In this document: piece by piece, positions 9,012 through 16,961 of the stretch
Layout: each line of letters begins with the position of its first letter
How positions within the stretch are numbered: the first letter of the stretch is position 1
From: Niallia taxi
GTDB taxonomy: Bacteria; Bacillota; Bacilli; Bacillales; Cytobacillaceae
DNA length: 64,000 bases
Direction: 5' to 3'
Assembly (NCBI RefSeq): GCF_032818155.1
Contig: NZ_CP102589.1
Location: 3,582,001-3,646,000 of the forward strand
The notes under the pieces: model-generated
What the model was told of the DNA's origin: nothing
The model's input: the letters and a program-made list of their open reading frames with translations, nothing else
Database searches by the model: none
Position numbers and translations under genes: made by a program

Positions 9012-10313
9012 CTAATGGGATAAAAAGACGAGCTGATACAAAAATAATACGGCAAATATATAAACGAGCGGGTGAACAGATTTACCCTTGCCTGTAACTA
9101 ATTTCAACAACGGATGAGATATAAATCCTAGCGCAATCCCTGTTGCAATACTTGAAGTAAGCGGCATACTTAAGATAACAAGGAAAGCTGGGAAGGCCTC
9201 ATCAAATTCAGACCAGCGCACTTTTGCGATAGCTCCCATCATTAAGCTTCCGACAATGATAAGTGCTGGTGATGTGATTGCGGATAACCCTGAAACAGCA
9301 CTAACAAGCGGTGCAAAGAATGCAGCCAATATAAATAAAGCTGAAACAGTAACACCTGTTAAACCTGTCCTTCCTCCAGCAGCAACTCCTGACGTTGATT
9401 CAATAAATGCTGTTGTCGGACTTGTTCCAAACATTGCTCCAATGGAAGTACCAACAGAGTCTGCAAGCAGTGCTTGCCTTGCTTTAGGAAGACGATTATT
9501 CTTCATCAAGCCTGCTTGCTCTGCAACACCGACCATTGTTCCAGTCGTATCAAAAATCGTTACAAGCAAGAAGGAGAACACGACTGCATATAAGCTATGC
9601 TGGAACACATCTCCGATTGCCGCAAAAGGATTTGTGATAATTAATCCTTCTGGCAGATGTGGAACACCAGCAATTCCTTCCGCGAACGAAAGCTGTCCAG
9701 TAAAGAATGCAATAATACCTGTTGCAATCATGCCTAAGAATAAAGCGCCTTTGACATTCATCGCAAATAAAATAATTGTAATAGCAAGACCAACTAATGC
9801 AAGCACAACAGCTGGTGACTGTAAATCGCCAAGACCAACTAGATTTTCTTTGTTATCAACAATGATACCTGTCTGTCTTAAGCCGATAAAAGCAATAAAC
9901 AAACCGATACCTGCCGTAATTCCATGCTTCAGGTTTTCTGGAATCGCTTCAATCAGCTTTTCCCTGAATGTTGTCAAAGACAGAATTAAAAAGATAATTC
10001 CTGCCACGAAAACAGCAGATAAAGCAATAGTGTAATCAATACCGCCATGACTGCCTACAACTGAATAAGCAAAATAAGCATTCAAGCCCATACCTGGTGC
10101 AATTGCAATCGGATAATTAGCAAATAAAGCCATCCAAAGTGTACCGATTACTGCTGCAATTATTGTTGCCATAAACACTTGGTCAAAAGGAATTCCTGCA
10201 CTCGATAAGATAACAGGGTTTACAATAACGATATAGACCATTGTTAAAAAAGTGGTGAAGCCGGCCGTTATCTCCGTTTTCACATTTGTATTGTTCTCTT
10301 TAAGTTTAAACAT
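9012..10313 (-). CDS. pbuG: Hypoxanthine/guanine permease, NCS2/AzgA type
   Basis: This 433-residue membrane protein has about 12-14 hydrophobic segments and AzgA-group motifs: ITAGFTTFLTMVYIVIVNP at the N-terminus, IAIAPGMGLNAYFAYSV in TM3, FDTTGTMVGVAEQAGL and GTSPTTAFIESTSGVAAGGRTG in the C-terminal half. Such proteins import purine bases by proton symport. I place the start at ATG 10313, which has GGAGG five bases upstream; an upstream in-frame TTG would put that ribosome site inside the gene. A pair of PurR-box-like sequences precedes it, fitting purine regulation. pbuG versus the close paralogue pbuO cannot be decided by eye. Confidence 0.85.
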   Translation of the reverse strand: MFKLKENNTNVKTEITAGFTTFLTMVYIVIVNPVILSSAGIPFDQVFMATIIAAVIGTLWMALFANYPIAIAPGMGLNAYFAYSVVGSHGGIDYTIALSAVFVAGIIFLILSLTTFREKLIEAIPENLKHGITAGIGLFIAFIGLRQTGIIVDNKENLVGLGDLQSPAVVLALVGLAITIILFAMNVKGALFLGMIATGIIAFFTGQLSFAEGIAGVPHLPEGLIITNPFAAIGDVFQHSLYAVVFSFLLVTIFDTTGTMVGVAEQAGLMKNNRLPKARQALLADSVGTSIGAMFGTSPTTAFIESTSGVAAGGRTGLTGVTVSALFILAAFFAPLVSAVSGLSAITSPALIIVGSLMMGAIAKVRWSEFDEAFPAFLVILSMPLTSSIATGIALGFISHPLLKLVTGKGKSVHPLVYIFAVLFLYQLVFLSH

Positions 10314-10324
10314 GTATACCTCCA

Positions 10325-10368
10325 AAAAACGAACATTTTAACACAACTCTTATATATTATTCGTTTTC
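10325..10368 (-). promoter_or_regulatory. Pair of inverted PurR boxes upstream of the purine permease
   Basis: The PurR box is AWWWCCGAACWWT. Positions 10325-10337 (plus strand) match 12 of 13 and 10356-10368 (minus strand) match 10 of 13. They are inverted and 18 bases apart, close to the spacing known for B. subtilis PurR control regions. A plausible promoter (TTGCAT, 17 bases, TAATAT on the minus strand) overlaps the distal box. I saw no guanine riboswitch here. Confidence 0.6.
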
Positions 10369-10434
10369 TAACAATAATGCAATCCTTTTCTTACGCTTCC
10401 ATGAGAATAAATGGTCCATTTCTTTGTGCACAAA

Positions 10435-10482
10435 CAAAAAGGAAGATAGTTATAGCAGTTAACTCTGCTCCTTCTATCTTCC
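10435..10482 (-). terminator. Terminator after hemZ
   Basis: A long hairpin with outer arms GGAAGATAG / CTATCTTCC (10441-10449 with 10474-10482) and an inner AGCAG/CTGCT pairing. Five U residues follow on the minus strand. It separates hemZ from pbuG. Confidence 0.8.
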
Positions 10483-10507
10483 TTCATCTTAGCGATTTTT
10501 ATTTGTT

Positions 10508-12007
10508 TCACAGCGATTTTTCTGCAGAAAAATGCTCTTCTAACAATGCCAATTTTTTGTCTGTATACTCCTCAAAGCTGTCATTATATGTTTTAGGATC
10601 TTTTGGATTAGAGAACTGCGTAATTTTCCCTGTAACTGGGTGTATAAATTTACTTGATGCCCCACATCCAAGGCCAATTACCGTTTGAAGCTCCTCCATC
10701 ATCATAATATTATAGATGCTTTCCTGACCGATTTTTGAGTAGCCGACATTCTCCAAATTTCCAAGAATGTTCTTTTGTCTATACAGATAATATGGTACAT
10801 ACTCATACTTCTCTGTCCAATCTTCAGCCATTCTCATCATCTCTTGTATTTCATCTCTGTCTGCAACCTTGTATCTCGCCTTGTTTCGCGTCATTTCAGA
10901 GGCACGTTTAAAGGAAAGGGTATGAACTGTCAGTGATTCTGGCATCAGTTCCTCTGTTTGGTCAAGGCTGTGCTGGAACTCTTCAACACCTTCTCCTGGA
11001 AGACCGATAATTAAGTCCATATTGATATTATTCATTCCATGCTGTCTAGCCAGATGGTACTTATCAATTGTTTCCTCAACAGTGTGATGTCTTCCGATGG
11101 CCTTTAATGTTTGCTGAGTATACGATTGTGGATTGATGCTGATTCTGTCAATATTCCACTTATTCAGTACTTCTAGTTTCTCTGGAGAGATTGTGTCTGG
11201 CCGGCCTGCTTCTACCGTTATTTCTCTTATACTTTGCACATCAGGGAAGGATTGATTCATTTGCTCATAAAGCATGTCCATTTCCTCAGCTGATATGCTA
11301 GTTGGTGTTCCTCCACCATAATAAACAGTCGTGATTTTAATATTTTTCGATTTAAGCCATTCCCCTGTCTTCTGTATTTCATGATGAAGACCGCCTAAGA
11401 AGGAAAATACAGACCCTTGTCTCCCGTTTATCGCATATGCCGGGAATGTGCAATAAGCACATTTTGTTGGACAAAATGGAATTCCTATATAAATGCTTAC
11501 TTCCTTCTTCAAGTCATATAAATCAGGAATGACATCAAGCTGCCTGTCGATGATGCGCTGCATAAGATCGATTTTTTCGTCTGACATTAAATACTCTTCC
11601 TTTAATGCCTGATGCGCCTCAACTTTTGGTGTATTATTTTGCATATGCTTGTGAAGCAGCTTTGTCGGGCGAATCCCTGTAAGAATTCCCCATTTTTGAA
11701 TCATGCCTGTCAAATCTTGCAGTACCTTTAAATATACTTGAGAAATCGCATTTTTTTGTTCTTTAAATCTTTCCTTCTCATCAAGGTTTGCTAAATCCTT
11801 TTCACAATTGAACTGCTGTCTGCCATCCAAATTTCCTTCCACAAAATACCTGTCTTCTTCTTCAGAAACATTAAAATAAATGATAATTTCCGCTTCGTCC
11901 TCCGGAGTGAAAGCCACCTTTGTATCTTCAAAAAACAAGTTGCCGATATGCTCTAATGGTCTTATTAACCTGTCATCCTGCAACCCGCTTATCGTAATTG
12001 ATTTCAT
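10508..12007 (-). CDS. hemZ: Oxygen-independent coproporphyrinogen III oxidase-like radical SAM protein HemZ
   Basis: HemZ belongs to the HemN-type radical SAM enzymes that decarboxylate coproporphyrinogen III without oxygen in haem synthesis. The 4Fe-4S motif CPTKCAYC (CxxxCxxC) is in the first half, followed by the GGGTPTS glycine motif and IDRISINPQSY and MDLIIGLPGEG strands of the barrel. The N-terminal 150 residues are the extra domain characteristic of HemZ. I use ATG 12007, nine bases after an AAGGTG site, giving 499 residues (family about 500); an ATG eight codons upstream has no ribosome site. It is monocistronic with terminators on both sides. Confidence 0.92.
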   Translation of the reverse strand: MKSITISGLQDDRLIRPLEHIGNLFFEDTKVAFTPEDEAEIIIYFNVSEEEDRYFVEGNLDGRQQFNCEKDLANLDEKERFKEQKNAISQVYLKVLQDLTGMIQKWGILTGIRPTKLLHKHMQNNTPKVEAHQALKEEYLMSDEKIDLMQRIIDRQLDVIPDLYDLKKEVSIYIGIPFCPTKCAYCTFPAYAINGRQGSVFSFLGGLHHEIQKTGEWLKSKNIKITTVYYGGGTPTSISAEEMDMLYEQMNQSFPDVQSIREITVEAGRPDTISPEKLEVLNKWNIDRISINPQSYTQQTLKAIGRHHTVEETIDKYHLARQHGMNNINMDLIIGLPGEGVEEFQHSLDQTEELMPESLTVHTLSFKRASEMTRNKARYKVADRDEIQEMMRMAEDWTEKYEYVPYYLYRQKNILGNLENVGYSKIGQESIYNIMMMEELQTVIGLGCGASSKFIHPVTGKITQFSNPKDPKTYNDSFEEYTDKKLALLEEHFSAEKSL

Positions 12008-12111
12008 CTTTATAGTCACCTTATCTATCATAGTTATTATTTATTCTAAAAGCCATTATACTTCAGTCTACAAAAAGTGACCAGCCAGGTCAAAGTATTG
12101 TTAATAAAACC

Positions 12112-12147
12112 AAAAAATCCCTATGTATTTGCAAGGGATTTTTTTTG
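12112..12147. terminator. Terminator after yhaX
   Basis: The stem AAAAAATCCCT / AGGGATTTTTT encloses a short loop. It is U-rich on either strand and lies just past the yhaX stop. Confidence 0.8.
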
Positions 12148-12182
12148 GTTATATTTTTTGGTTATATATAAATTAATAAATG

Positions 12183-13049
12183 CTATTTAATAATATTCAT
12201 CTTGCGGAGAAACTCAATCGGCTGTTGTTTGCGGAAATGCTCCTTCACCATATAAGCAACCCCGTCCTGATTGTTGGACCTTGTTACCCAATCTGCCGAA
12301 AACTTTAGTTCACTTGGTGCATTGCCCATGGCAACACCAAGTCCGACCGCTTCTATCATTTCCTTATCGTCAAGACTATCACCAATAACGACTATTTCTC
12401 TTCGATTAATCCCAAGATGCTCAGCCAAATAAAGCAGGCCATTCAACTTGTTAACGCCCTCAGGCAAAATTTCAAGACGCAAATCATTCATTTGAACAAT
12501 ATTGACTTCCTCAAACATTTTGTCTAGAACCTCTTTTGCATCTAAACAATCCTTCTTCTCTTCGAAATACACTTCTATCTTGGGGGCACTGACAGGCTCC
12601 TCCAGCAAAACTTCACTGAGGACGTCGACAAACTGATGGGAGTAGAACACAGGATCACCTGAGTTAAACACAGTTTTGGCGAGCATATTATGATTAAGCC
12701 TTGACTTGTTAGCAAGGGAAAACTTCTCATGCACAAGTCTGATTTGGCAAATAAAGCCTTCAAGGAAACGGACAATTTCATATGTAAGCTCTTCTGTCAG
12801 TCTGTTTACGTATAATGTTTGATCTGCATTGTCCGAAATAAGTGCACCTTGATGTGTCACAATATAATTCTCCAGCTTTAAAGCTTTTGCAACCTTTCGT
12901 GCTGAAGGCAGGCTTCTTGATGTGACTAATGTTACATAAATGCCTTTTTGCTGGACGTACTCTATTGCCTCTTTAGAGGATTTACTCAGACGCCCATTTG
13001 ATTGGATAAGAGTCCCATCAATATTTAAAGCCAATAAGCGATAAATCAT
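12183..13049 (-). CDS. yhaX: Cof-type HAD-like protein YhaX, nucleophile Asp replaced by Asn
   Basis: At 288 residues this equals B. subtilis YhaX in length and shares long stretches with it. HAD motifs are visible: motif I as LALNIDGTL (residues 6-14), motif II TLVTSR, the conserved Lys in EGVNKLNG and motif IV VIGDSLDDKEMIEAV. In active HAD phosphatases motif I is DxD and the first Asp is the nucleophile; here it is Asn (codon AAT). As I recall, B. subtilis YhaX has the same change, so the family may bind ligands rather than hydrolyse them. YhaX is known there as a sigma-E-dependent spore coat protein. A loose CATACA-type -10 lies upstream. Confidence 0.88.
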   Translation of the reverse strand: MIYRLLALNIDGTLIQSNGRLSKSSKEAIEYVQQKGIYVTLVTSRSLPSARKVAKALKLENYIVTHQGALISDNADQTLYVNRLTEELTYEIVRFLEGFICQIRLVHEKFSLANKSRLNHNMLAKTVFNSGDPVFYSHQFVDVLSEVLLEEPVSAPKIEVYFEEKKDCLDAKEVLDKMFEEVNIVQMNDLRLEILPEGVNKLNGLLYLAEHLGINRREIVVIGDSLDDKEMIEAVGLGVAMGNAPSELKFSADWVTRSNNQDGVAYMVKEHFRKQQPIEFLRKMNIIK

Positions 13050-13196
13050 CTTGTTCCCCCCAATTTCAGTTTCTAATGTCTTTATATATCATGTATGAAA
13101 AAACTCCCTACATTAGAACCCGCGGTCTTTAATTCCCCGGTATACTGCAACAAAGATAATTAATATCTTTTGGAAACATTTACAAATCATCTATGC

Positions 13197-13225
13197 GAAT
13201 ATATCAGCAAACTTTTAGCAAACTA
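13197..13225 (+). promoter_or_regulatory. Sigma-G-type promoter of the first SASP gene
   Basis: GAATA at 13197-13201, a 17-base spacer and CAAACTA at 13219-13225 fit the forespore sigma-G pattern (GHATR, 17-18 bases, CATWHTA) with one mismatch. It lies 40 bases before the SASP start. Confidence 0.6.
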
Positions 13226-13264
13226 TTGAATGTAACATCCAATTCACTTAAGGAGGAAACAACA

Positions 13265-13459
13265 ATGTCTAACAATTCTAATCAACTTTTAGTACCTGGA
13301 GTATCTCAAGCTTTGGATCAAATGAAATATGAAATTGCGACTGAGTTTGGAGTAAACCTTGGTGCTGAAACTACTGCACGTGCCAATGGTTCTGTTGGTG
13401 GAGAAATCACGAAGCGTTTAGTACAAATGGCTCAACAACAGTTACAAGGTTCTAAATAA
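13265..13459 (+). CDS. Alpha/beta-type small acid-soluble spore protein
   Basis: This 64-residue protein coats spore DNA, converts it to an A-like form and protects it from UV and heat. The family hallmarks are present: [20 protein letters not shown] with the GPR protease site at the TEFG region, and the DNA-binding helix [16 protein letters not shown]. The ATG follows AAGGAGGAAACAACA. The frame is open further upstream, but the ribosome site and the family N-terminus fix this start. A second, very similar SASP lies at 23928. Expression in the forespore is expected from the sigma-G promoter. Confidence 0.96.
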   Translation: MSNNSNQLLVPGVSQALDQMKYEIATEFGVNLGAETTARANGSVGGEITKRLVQMAQQQLQGSK

Positions 13460-13501
13460 GAGTCTGCTGCTCTTGGCTAAACAACTGTATACTTTGGAAT
13501 T

Positions 13502-13533
13502 GTGCCCAGAGCTTAGGCTGTGGGCACTTTTTT
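13502..13533 (+). terminator. Terminator after the first SASP gene
   Basis: Stem GTGCCC / GGGCAC (13502-13507 with 13522-13527) followed by six T residues. Confidence 0.8.
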
Positions 13534-13716
13534 CATTTGAAAGAGCTGTCCAACATTCGCTTCAAGCTTAACTAAACCATTGAGGTAGTAGAATTATTTA
13601 TAGTTTTTTCTCAGTAAGGGGAAATAATGATATTGTGTTAGCCGCGCCAAGCTGCATCTAGCGCTGAACTAGGCTGTCTCGCTAATCCTTAAGTATTCAC
13701 ACAATTGTCATATAAA

Positions 13717-13850
13717 AAGAGGATGAGAAGTGACAAGAATTTCCTTATTGTTTTTAGAACAAAAACACAAAAAACCAAACTATTAATCAATAAACGAAAA
13801 AATAGTTCGGTTTTTTAATTAGACTTACATACTAATGTCTCAGCCTATTT
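13717..13850. repeat. Intergenic repeat, short copy with AACTATT hairpin
   Basis: This is a shortened relative of the repeat at 21488-21842. It keeps the hairpin (13770-13817, arms around ACCAAACTATT / AATAGTTCGGT) and a decayed right end (13834-13850, GTCTCAGCC instead of GTCCCAGCC). The left end AAGAGGATGAGAAGTGACAA resembles the terminal repeat only loosely. The GC-rich middle is missing. The hairpin has U-rich flanks and may also end the yheA transcript. Nothing else is seen in the rest of this 398-base gap (13460-13857). Confidence 0.6.
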
Positions 13851-13857
13851 GAATATA

Positions 13858-14211
13858 TTATTGTTGTGGTGCTCCATATAATTCTTCAAGCGGCTTCATG
13901 ATAATTTGGTTAAGCTCAGCAATTACCATGCTCATGCGTTGTTCTGCTTCCATCAATTTAGAGATGGACTCATGCTGTTGCACTAATGCCACTGTCTTTT
14001 GGGCTTGTTCTACTTCTTCTTGTGTGATTTCAATCCCTGACATTTGCTTTTGCTGCAGCTGCATTTGGATGTTGCGGAAGTTTTCAAACATTGCCTTTGC
14101 AGATGGATCACCATTTACTAAGTCATACATTTTTTTTAAGTTTGTATATTCATCACTTTGACGAATAGCTTTTTCTAGCTCATAACCTGCATCATGAAGG
14201 TTTACTGCCAT
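13858..14211 (-). CDS. yheA: YheA, YlbF/YmcA-family helical protein (UPF0342)
   Basis: This 117-residue, almost entirely alpha-helical protein shares long identical runs with B. subtilis YheA, for example MFENFR, LQQKQMSG, EITQEEVEQAQKTVALVQQH and IIMKPLEELYG. The paralogues YlbF and YmcA form a complex with YaaT that affects biofilm, competence and RNase Y; the role of YheA itself is not settled. I use ATG 14211 because it follows GGAGTTGTTTAAT and gives the exact family length. An open frame of 11 more codons upstream runs through the ribosome site and is rejected. Confidence 0.93.
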   Translation of the reverse strand: MAVNLHDAGYELEKAIRQSDEYTNLKKMYDLVNGDPSAKAMFENFRNIQMQLQQKQMSGIEITQEEVEQAQKTVALVQQHESISKLMEAEQRMSMVIAELNQIIMKPLEELYGAPQQ

Positions 14212-14391
14212 ATTAAACAACTCCTTTTTAACAATTGTCTCCACTATAACAAACTATGCTCTATATTGCCAGAAAGACCCTTTATTTCCTAAAGGCAAGA
14301 AAAGCATGTACCTCTAACAATGTGATCATCTTTATATGTTATTAACTCGGAAACACTTAGATAACTTCCCTTTTCTCCCATCCCTTCATGC

Positions 14392-14418
14392 ACAAATTAT
14401 TTGCTTTAACATACGATA
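14392..14418 (+). promoter_or_regulatory. Sigma-K-like promoter of the YheC/D operon
   Basis: AC at 14392-14393, a 16-base spacer and CATACGATA at 14410-14418 match the late mother-cell sigma-K consensus (AC, 16-17 bases, CATAnnnTA). It lies about 60 bases before the first ATP-grasp gene. This is inferred from pattern only. Confidence 0.5.
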
Positions 14419-14476
14419 ATATCAGCTTTAGCCTATGTATTTTAAATAACTATCACCTTATAAATGAGGAATTGCG

Positions 14477-15874
14477 ATGAGAATAAATTTACTTCCGCTG
14501 TTCATAAAAGAAAATTCCTCCTTTCCGGCAAACAAGGAGCCAATACTGCGTATTAGCACTTCCTTATTCCATTTCTGGGAAATAGAAAATAATAATCCTG
14601 TTATGCTCCAGTTAGGCAGTATGGCAGTTCCTGTATTAGTTGAAGCTGTTCATAATGATAAACAAGTTATCTCTTTCAGTGACAGCTTGACCCAAACGTT
14701 AATGCTTCCAAATCAGGAATTAACACTGCTCAGCTTTTTTGAAAAGCAGAGCCGTACACTTACACTTGGTCCTGTAATAGCAATATTGACTGATGCTCCT
14801 GCATTTGAGTTAGAAAGCGGTGCTTCCTTCCGCTCCATTCATCAATTTTGCCAAGAATTCCAGCAAGAGATCGCGCGCATTGGCGGAATTCTGTATGTAG
14901 TAAGCCTCGATGATTGGATGGAAGGCTATGTTGACGGCTATTCCTTTCAACAAGATAAATGGATAAAAACATCTCTCCCATATCCTAATGTTGTTTATAA
15001 CCGCCTTCATCTCCGAAAGGCAGAAGCAAGCAATATGTTCTATGAGCTTAAAAATGATTTAGCTCAGCAAAATATTCCGATTTTTAACACACAATTTTTT
15101 TCTAAATATGATATTTCCGAAATGCTTCAAAGTGACAATATATTAAAAAATCATGTCCCAGAGACAAACTTGCTCTCAAAAGAAACGCTTGAATTAATGG
15201 TAAAAAAACACAATACACTTTACATTAAGCCGATTCACGGCAGTCAAGGCCGGCAAATCATTCAACTGCACAAAGAAGAAAACGCGTGGAAAACGAGCAT
15301 TTCTTCTGGTAAAGAAAAAGGAAAAATCCACTTCTTTTCTACAATTGAAAAGCTATGGAAATGGCTGCAACGGTTCACACAAAAACGAGCATATATTTGT
15401 CAGCAAGGAATTAATTTTCAGCAATACTATAACCGCTCCCTTGATTTTAGAATTCTTTGCCATAAGGATATTCGGCAGAACTGGAAAATCACCTCCATTG
15501 TCGCCAGATGCGCTCAGCCTGATTCGTTTGTCGCCAACTTGTTTCAAGGAGCAGAAATGATTCCTGCAAAATCAGTTCTCCAAACATTATTTGGCGAACA
15601 TTTAGGAAAAAGTGTTGAGGTTCAATTCAAGGACATTTCCCTGCAAACAGCCGCTGCTCTCACCTCTCAAATAGATGGAGACATAGGCGAGCTTGGCATT
15701 GATATGGGCATTGACGTACATGGTAATCTATGGATTATTGAAGTTAATTCTAAGCCTTCAAAAAACCTTGATTCTGTCATAAACAAAGTCAGACCCTCTA
15801 CAAAGGCATTACTGGAATATTGTCTAAGTCTTTCTTTTCCACATATAAATAAAGGAGAAAAACAAGATGTCTAG
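14477..15874 (+). CDS. YheC/YheD-family ATP-grasp protein, paralogue 1
   Basis: This 465-residue protein has the C-terminal ATP-grasp domain of the YheCD family: the phosphate-binding YIKPIHGSQG, SLDFRILCHKD, and the Mg2+-binding end GELGIDMGIDVHGNLWIIEVNSKPSK. The N-terminal part carries the family VGILT-like segment (LGPVIAILTD). ATP-grasp enzymes join a carboxylate to an amine or thiol through acyl phosphate. The substrate for this family is unknown; YheC and YheD are annotated as spore-coat associated. It is the first of four overlapping paralogues, overlapping the next gene by 8 bases. ATG 14477 has a weak GAGGAATTGCG site. Confidence 0.85.
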   Translation: MRINLLPLFIKENSSFPANKEPILRISTSLFHFWEIENNNPVMLQLGSMAVPVLVEAVHNDKQVISFSDSLTQTLMLPNQELTLLSFFEKQSRTLTLGPVIAILTDAPAFELESGASFRSIHQFCQEFQQEIARIGGILYVVSLDDWMEGYVDGYSFQQDKWIKTSLPYPNVVYNRLHLRKAEASNMFYELKNDLAQQNIPIFNTQFFSKYDISEMLQSDNILKNHVPETNLLSKETLELMVKKHNTLYIKPIHGSQGRQIIQLHKEENAWKTSISSGKEKGKIHFFSTIEKLWKWLQRFTQKRAYICQQGINFQQYYNRSLDFRILCHKDIRQNWKITSIVARCAQPDSFVANLFQGAEMIPAKSVLQTLFGEHLGKSVEVQFKDISLQTAAALTSQIDGDIGELGIDMGIDVHGNLWIIEVNSKPSKNLDSVINKVRPSTKALLEYCLSLSFPHINKGEKQDV

Positions 15875-16961
15875 TTTCGGTATTATGACACTTTCATTAG
15901 AAAATGAAAAAAGCTATATCACAGAAATTGCTAAATTTGGTGAAGCTACAGGCTTTAATGTTTATCAATTTGTCCCTTCCAGCTATAATCCCCTTACTGA
16001 AAAGGTATCTGGCAAGGTTTTTGACAAGGATAAAAACGCTTGGTATAAACAAGACTTTCCTATTCCAGCCTTTTTATATGATCGCTGTTATTATCAGGAA
16101 GACGCTCATTCTAGACAGTGCAAAAACATTGTCGAGTGGCTGAAGCAAAAGGAAGATACGGTTTTTATCGGCAATGGGTTGCCAAACAAGCTTAAGCTTT
16201 ACGATGTCTTAAAGGCTTCCAAACTGAATGCCTATATACCAAAATCGAAGCCGGTACTTTCTGCAGAAGAGCTATTGGAGGAACTTAGCTTTATTAATCC
16301 CATAATGATAAAACCGATAAACGGCTCACAAGGTAACGGCATTTATTTCATAAAAGAACAAAATAGCTGTATACATGTAAGAACAGACAAAAAGGCAAAG
16401 CATGTTGAGCATATTTTTTCAGATAAAGATAAATTCTCACGCTGGCTGGCACAGCTACTGCAAAAGAATGACTACTTCAGCCAAGTTTACCTTCCTTTAT
16501 GCACTGCTCAAAAACAGCCCTTTGACATTCGAGCCTTATTACAAAAAAACGAACAAAACACATGGGAAATCGTCGAAAAAGGTATCCGACTCGGTACAGA
16601 AGGCAGAATTATTTCTAACCTTAGCGCTGGAGCAGCCGTAATACCATTTAAAGAGTGGCTGGAGACTGCTCCATACAAAATGAAGAGTTTTATTGAAACT
16701 GAAATAGATGATATTTTAACAACCCTCCCTCCCATTTTAGAGCAAACATTTCCTGCTCTTTTTGAGTTAGGTGTTGATATTGGCATAACAGAGAATGGCT
16801 CGCTGTGGATACTTGATGTTAACAGTAAGCCTGGCAGAAAGGTCATCCTGCAGGCATATCCAGATTTAAGTGGAAAGCTGTACAGAGCACCATTGGCCTA
16901 TGCAGCCATGCTGAGAGACGGCCAGAGGAGGAACAGCAATGAAAAAACTTTATTCTATTGA
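15867..16961 (+). CDS. yheC: YheC-like ATP-grasp protein, paralogue 2
   Basis: The 364-residue length matches B. subtilis YheC (363 as I recall), as do the start (GIMTLSLENEKSY) and YDRCYYQEDAHSRQ. ATP-grasp motifs are MIKPINGSQGNGI, PFDIRALLQKNE and the metal-binding FELGVDIGITENGSLWILDVNSKPGRK. It lacks the longer N-terminal region of the other three paralogues. ATG 15867 follows AAAGGAGAAAAACAAG and overlaps the preceding gene by 8 bases; the next gene overlaps its end by 23 bases. Tight overlaps imply co-translation. It is assigned to late sporulation from the upstream promoter and the family, and its substrate is not known. Confidence 0.85.
   Translation: MSSFGIMTLSLENEKSYITEIAKFGEATGFNVYQFVPSSYNPLTEKVSGKVFDKDKNAWYKQDFPIPAFLYDRCYYQEDAHSRQCKNIVEWLKQKEDTVFIGNGLPNKLKLYDVLKASKLNAYIPKSKPVLSAEELLEELSFINPIMIKPINGSQGNGIYFIKEQNSCIHVRTDKKAKHVEHIFSDKDKFSRWLAQLLQKNDYFSQVYLPLCTAQKQPFDIRALLQKNEQNTWEIVEKGIRLGTEGRIISNLSAGAAVIPFKEWLETAPYKMKSFIETEIDDILTTLPPILEQTFPALFELGVDIGITENGSLWILDVNSKPGRKVILQAYPDLSGKLYRAPLAYAAMLRDGQRRNSNEKTLFY

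Noticed and set aside
9256..10035. Long plus-strand open frame (259 codons) opposite the purine permease gene
   Set aside because: It is antisense to a clear NCS2 permease, has no ribosome site, and its composition is a mirror of the hydrophobic gene.
10314..10507. Guanine riboswitch upstream of the purine permease
   Set aside because: The conserved purine-aptamer core was not found; PurR-box-like sequences and a terminator explain the region.
13770..13817. Possible CRISPR or tandem repeat array from the repeated AACTATT hairpins
   Set aside because: The three hairpins are kilobases apart inside longer related repeats, with no regular spacers and no cas genes.
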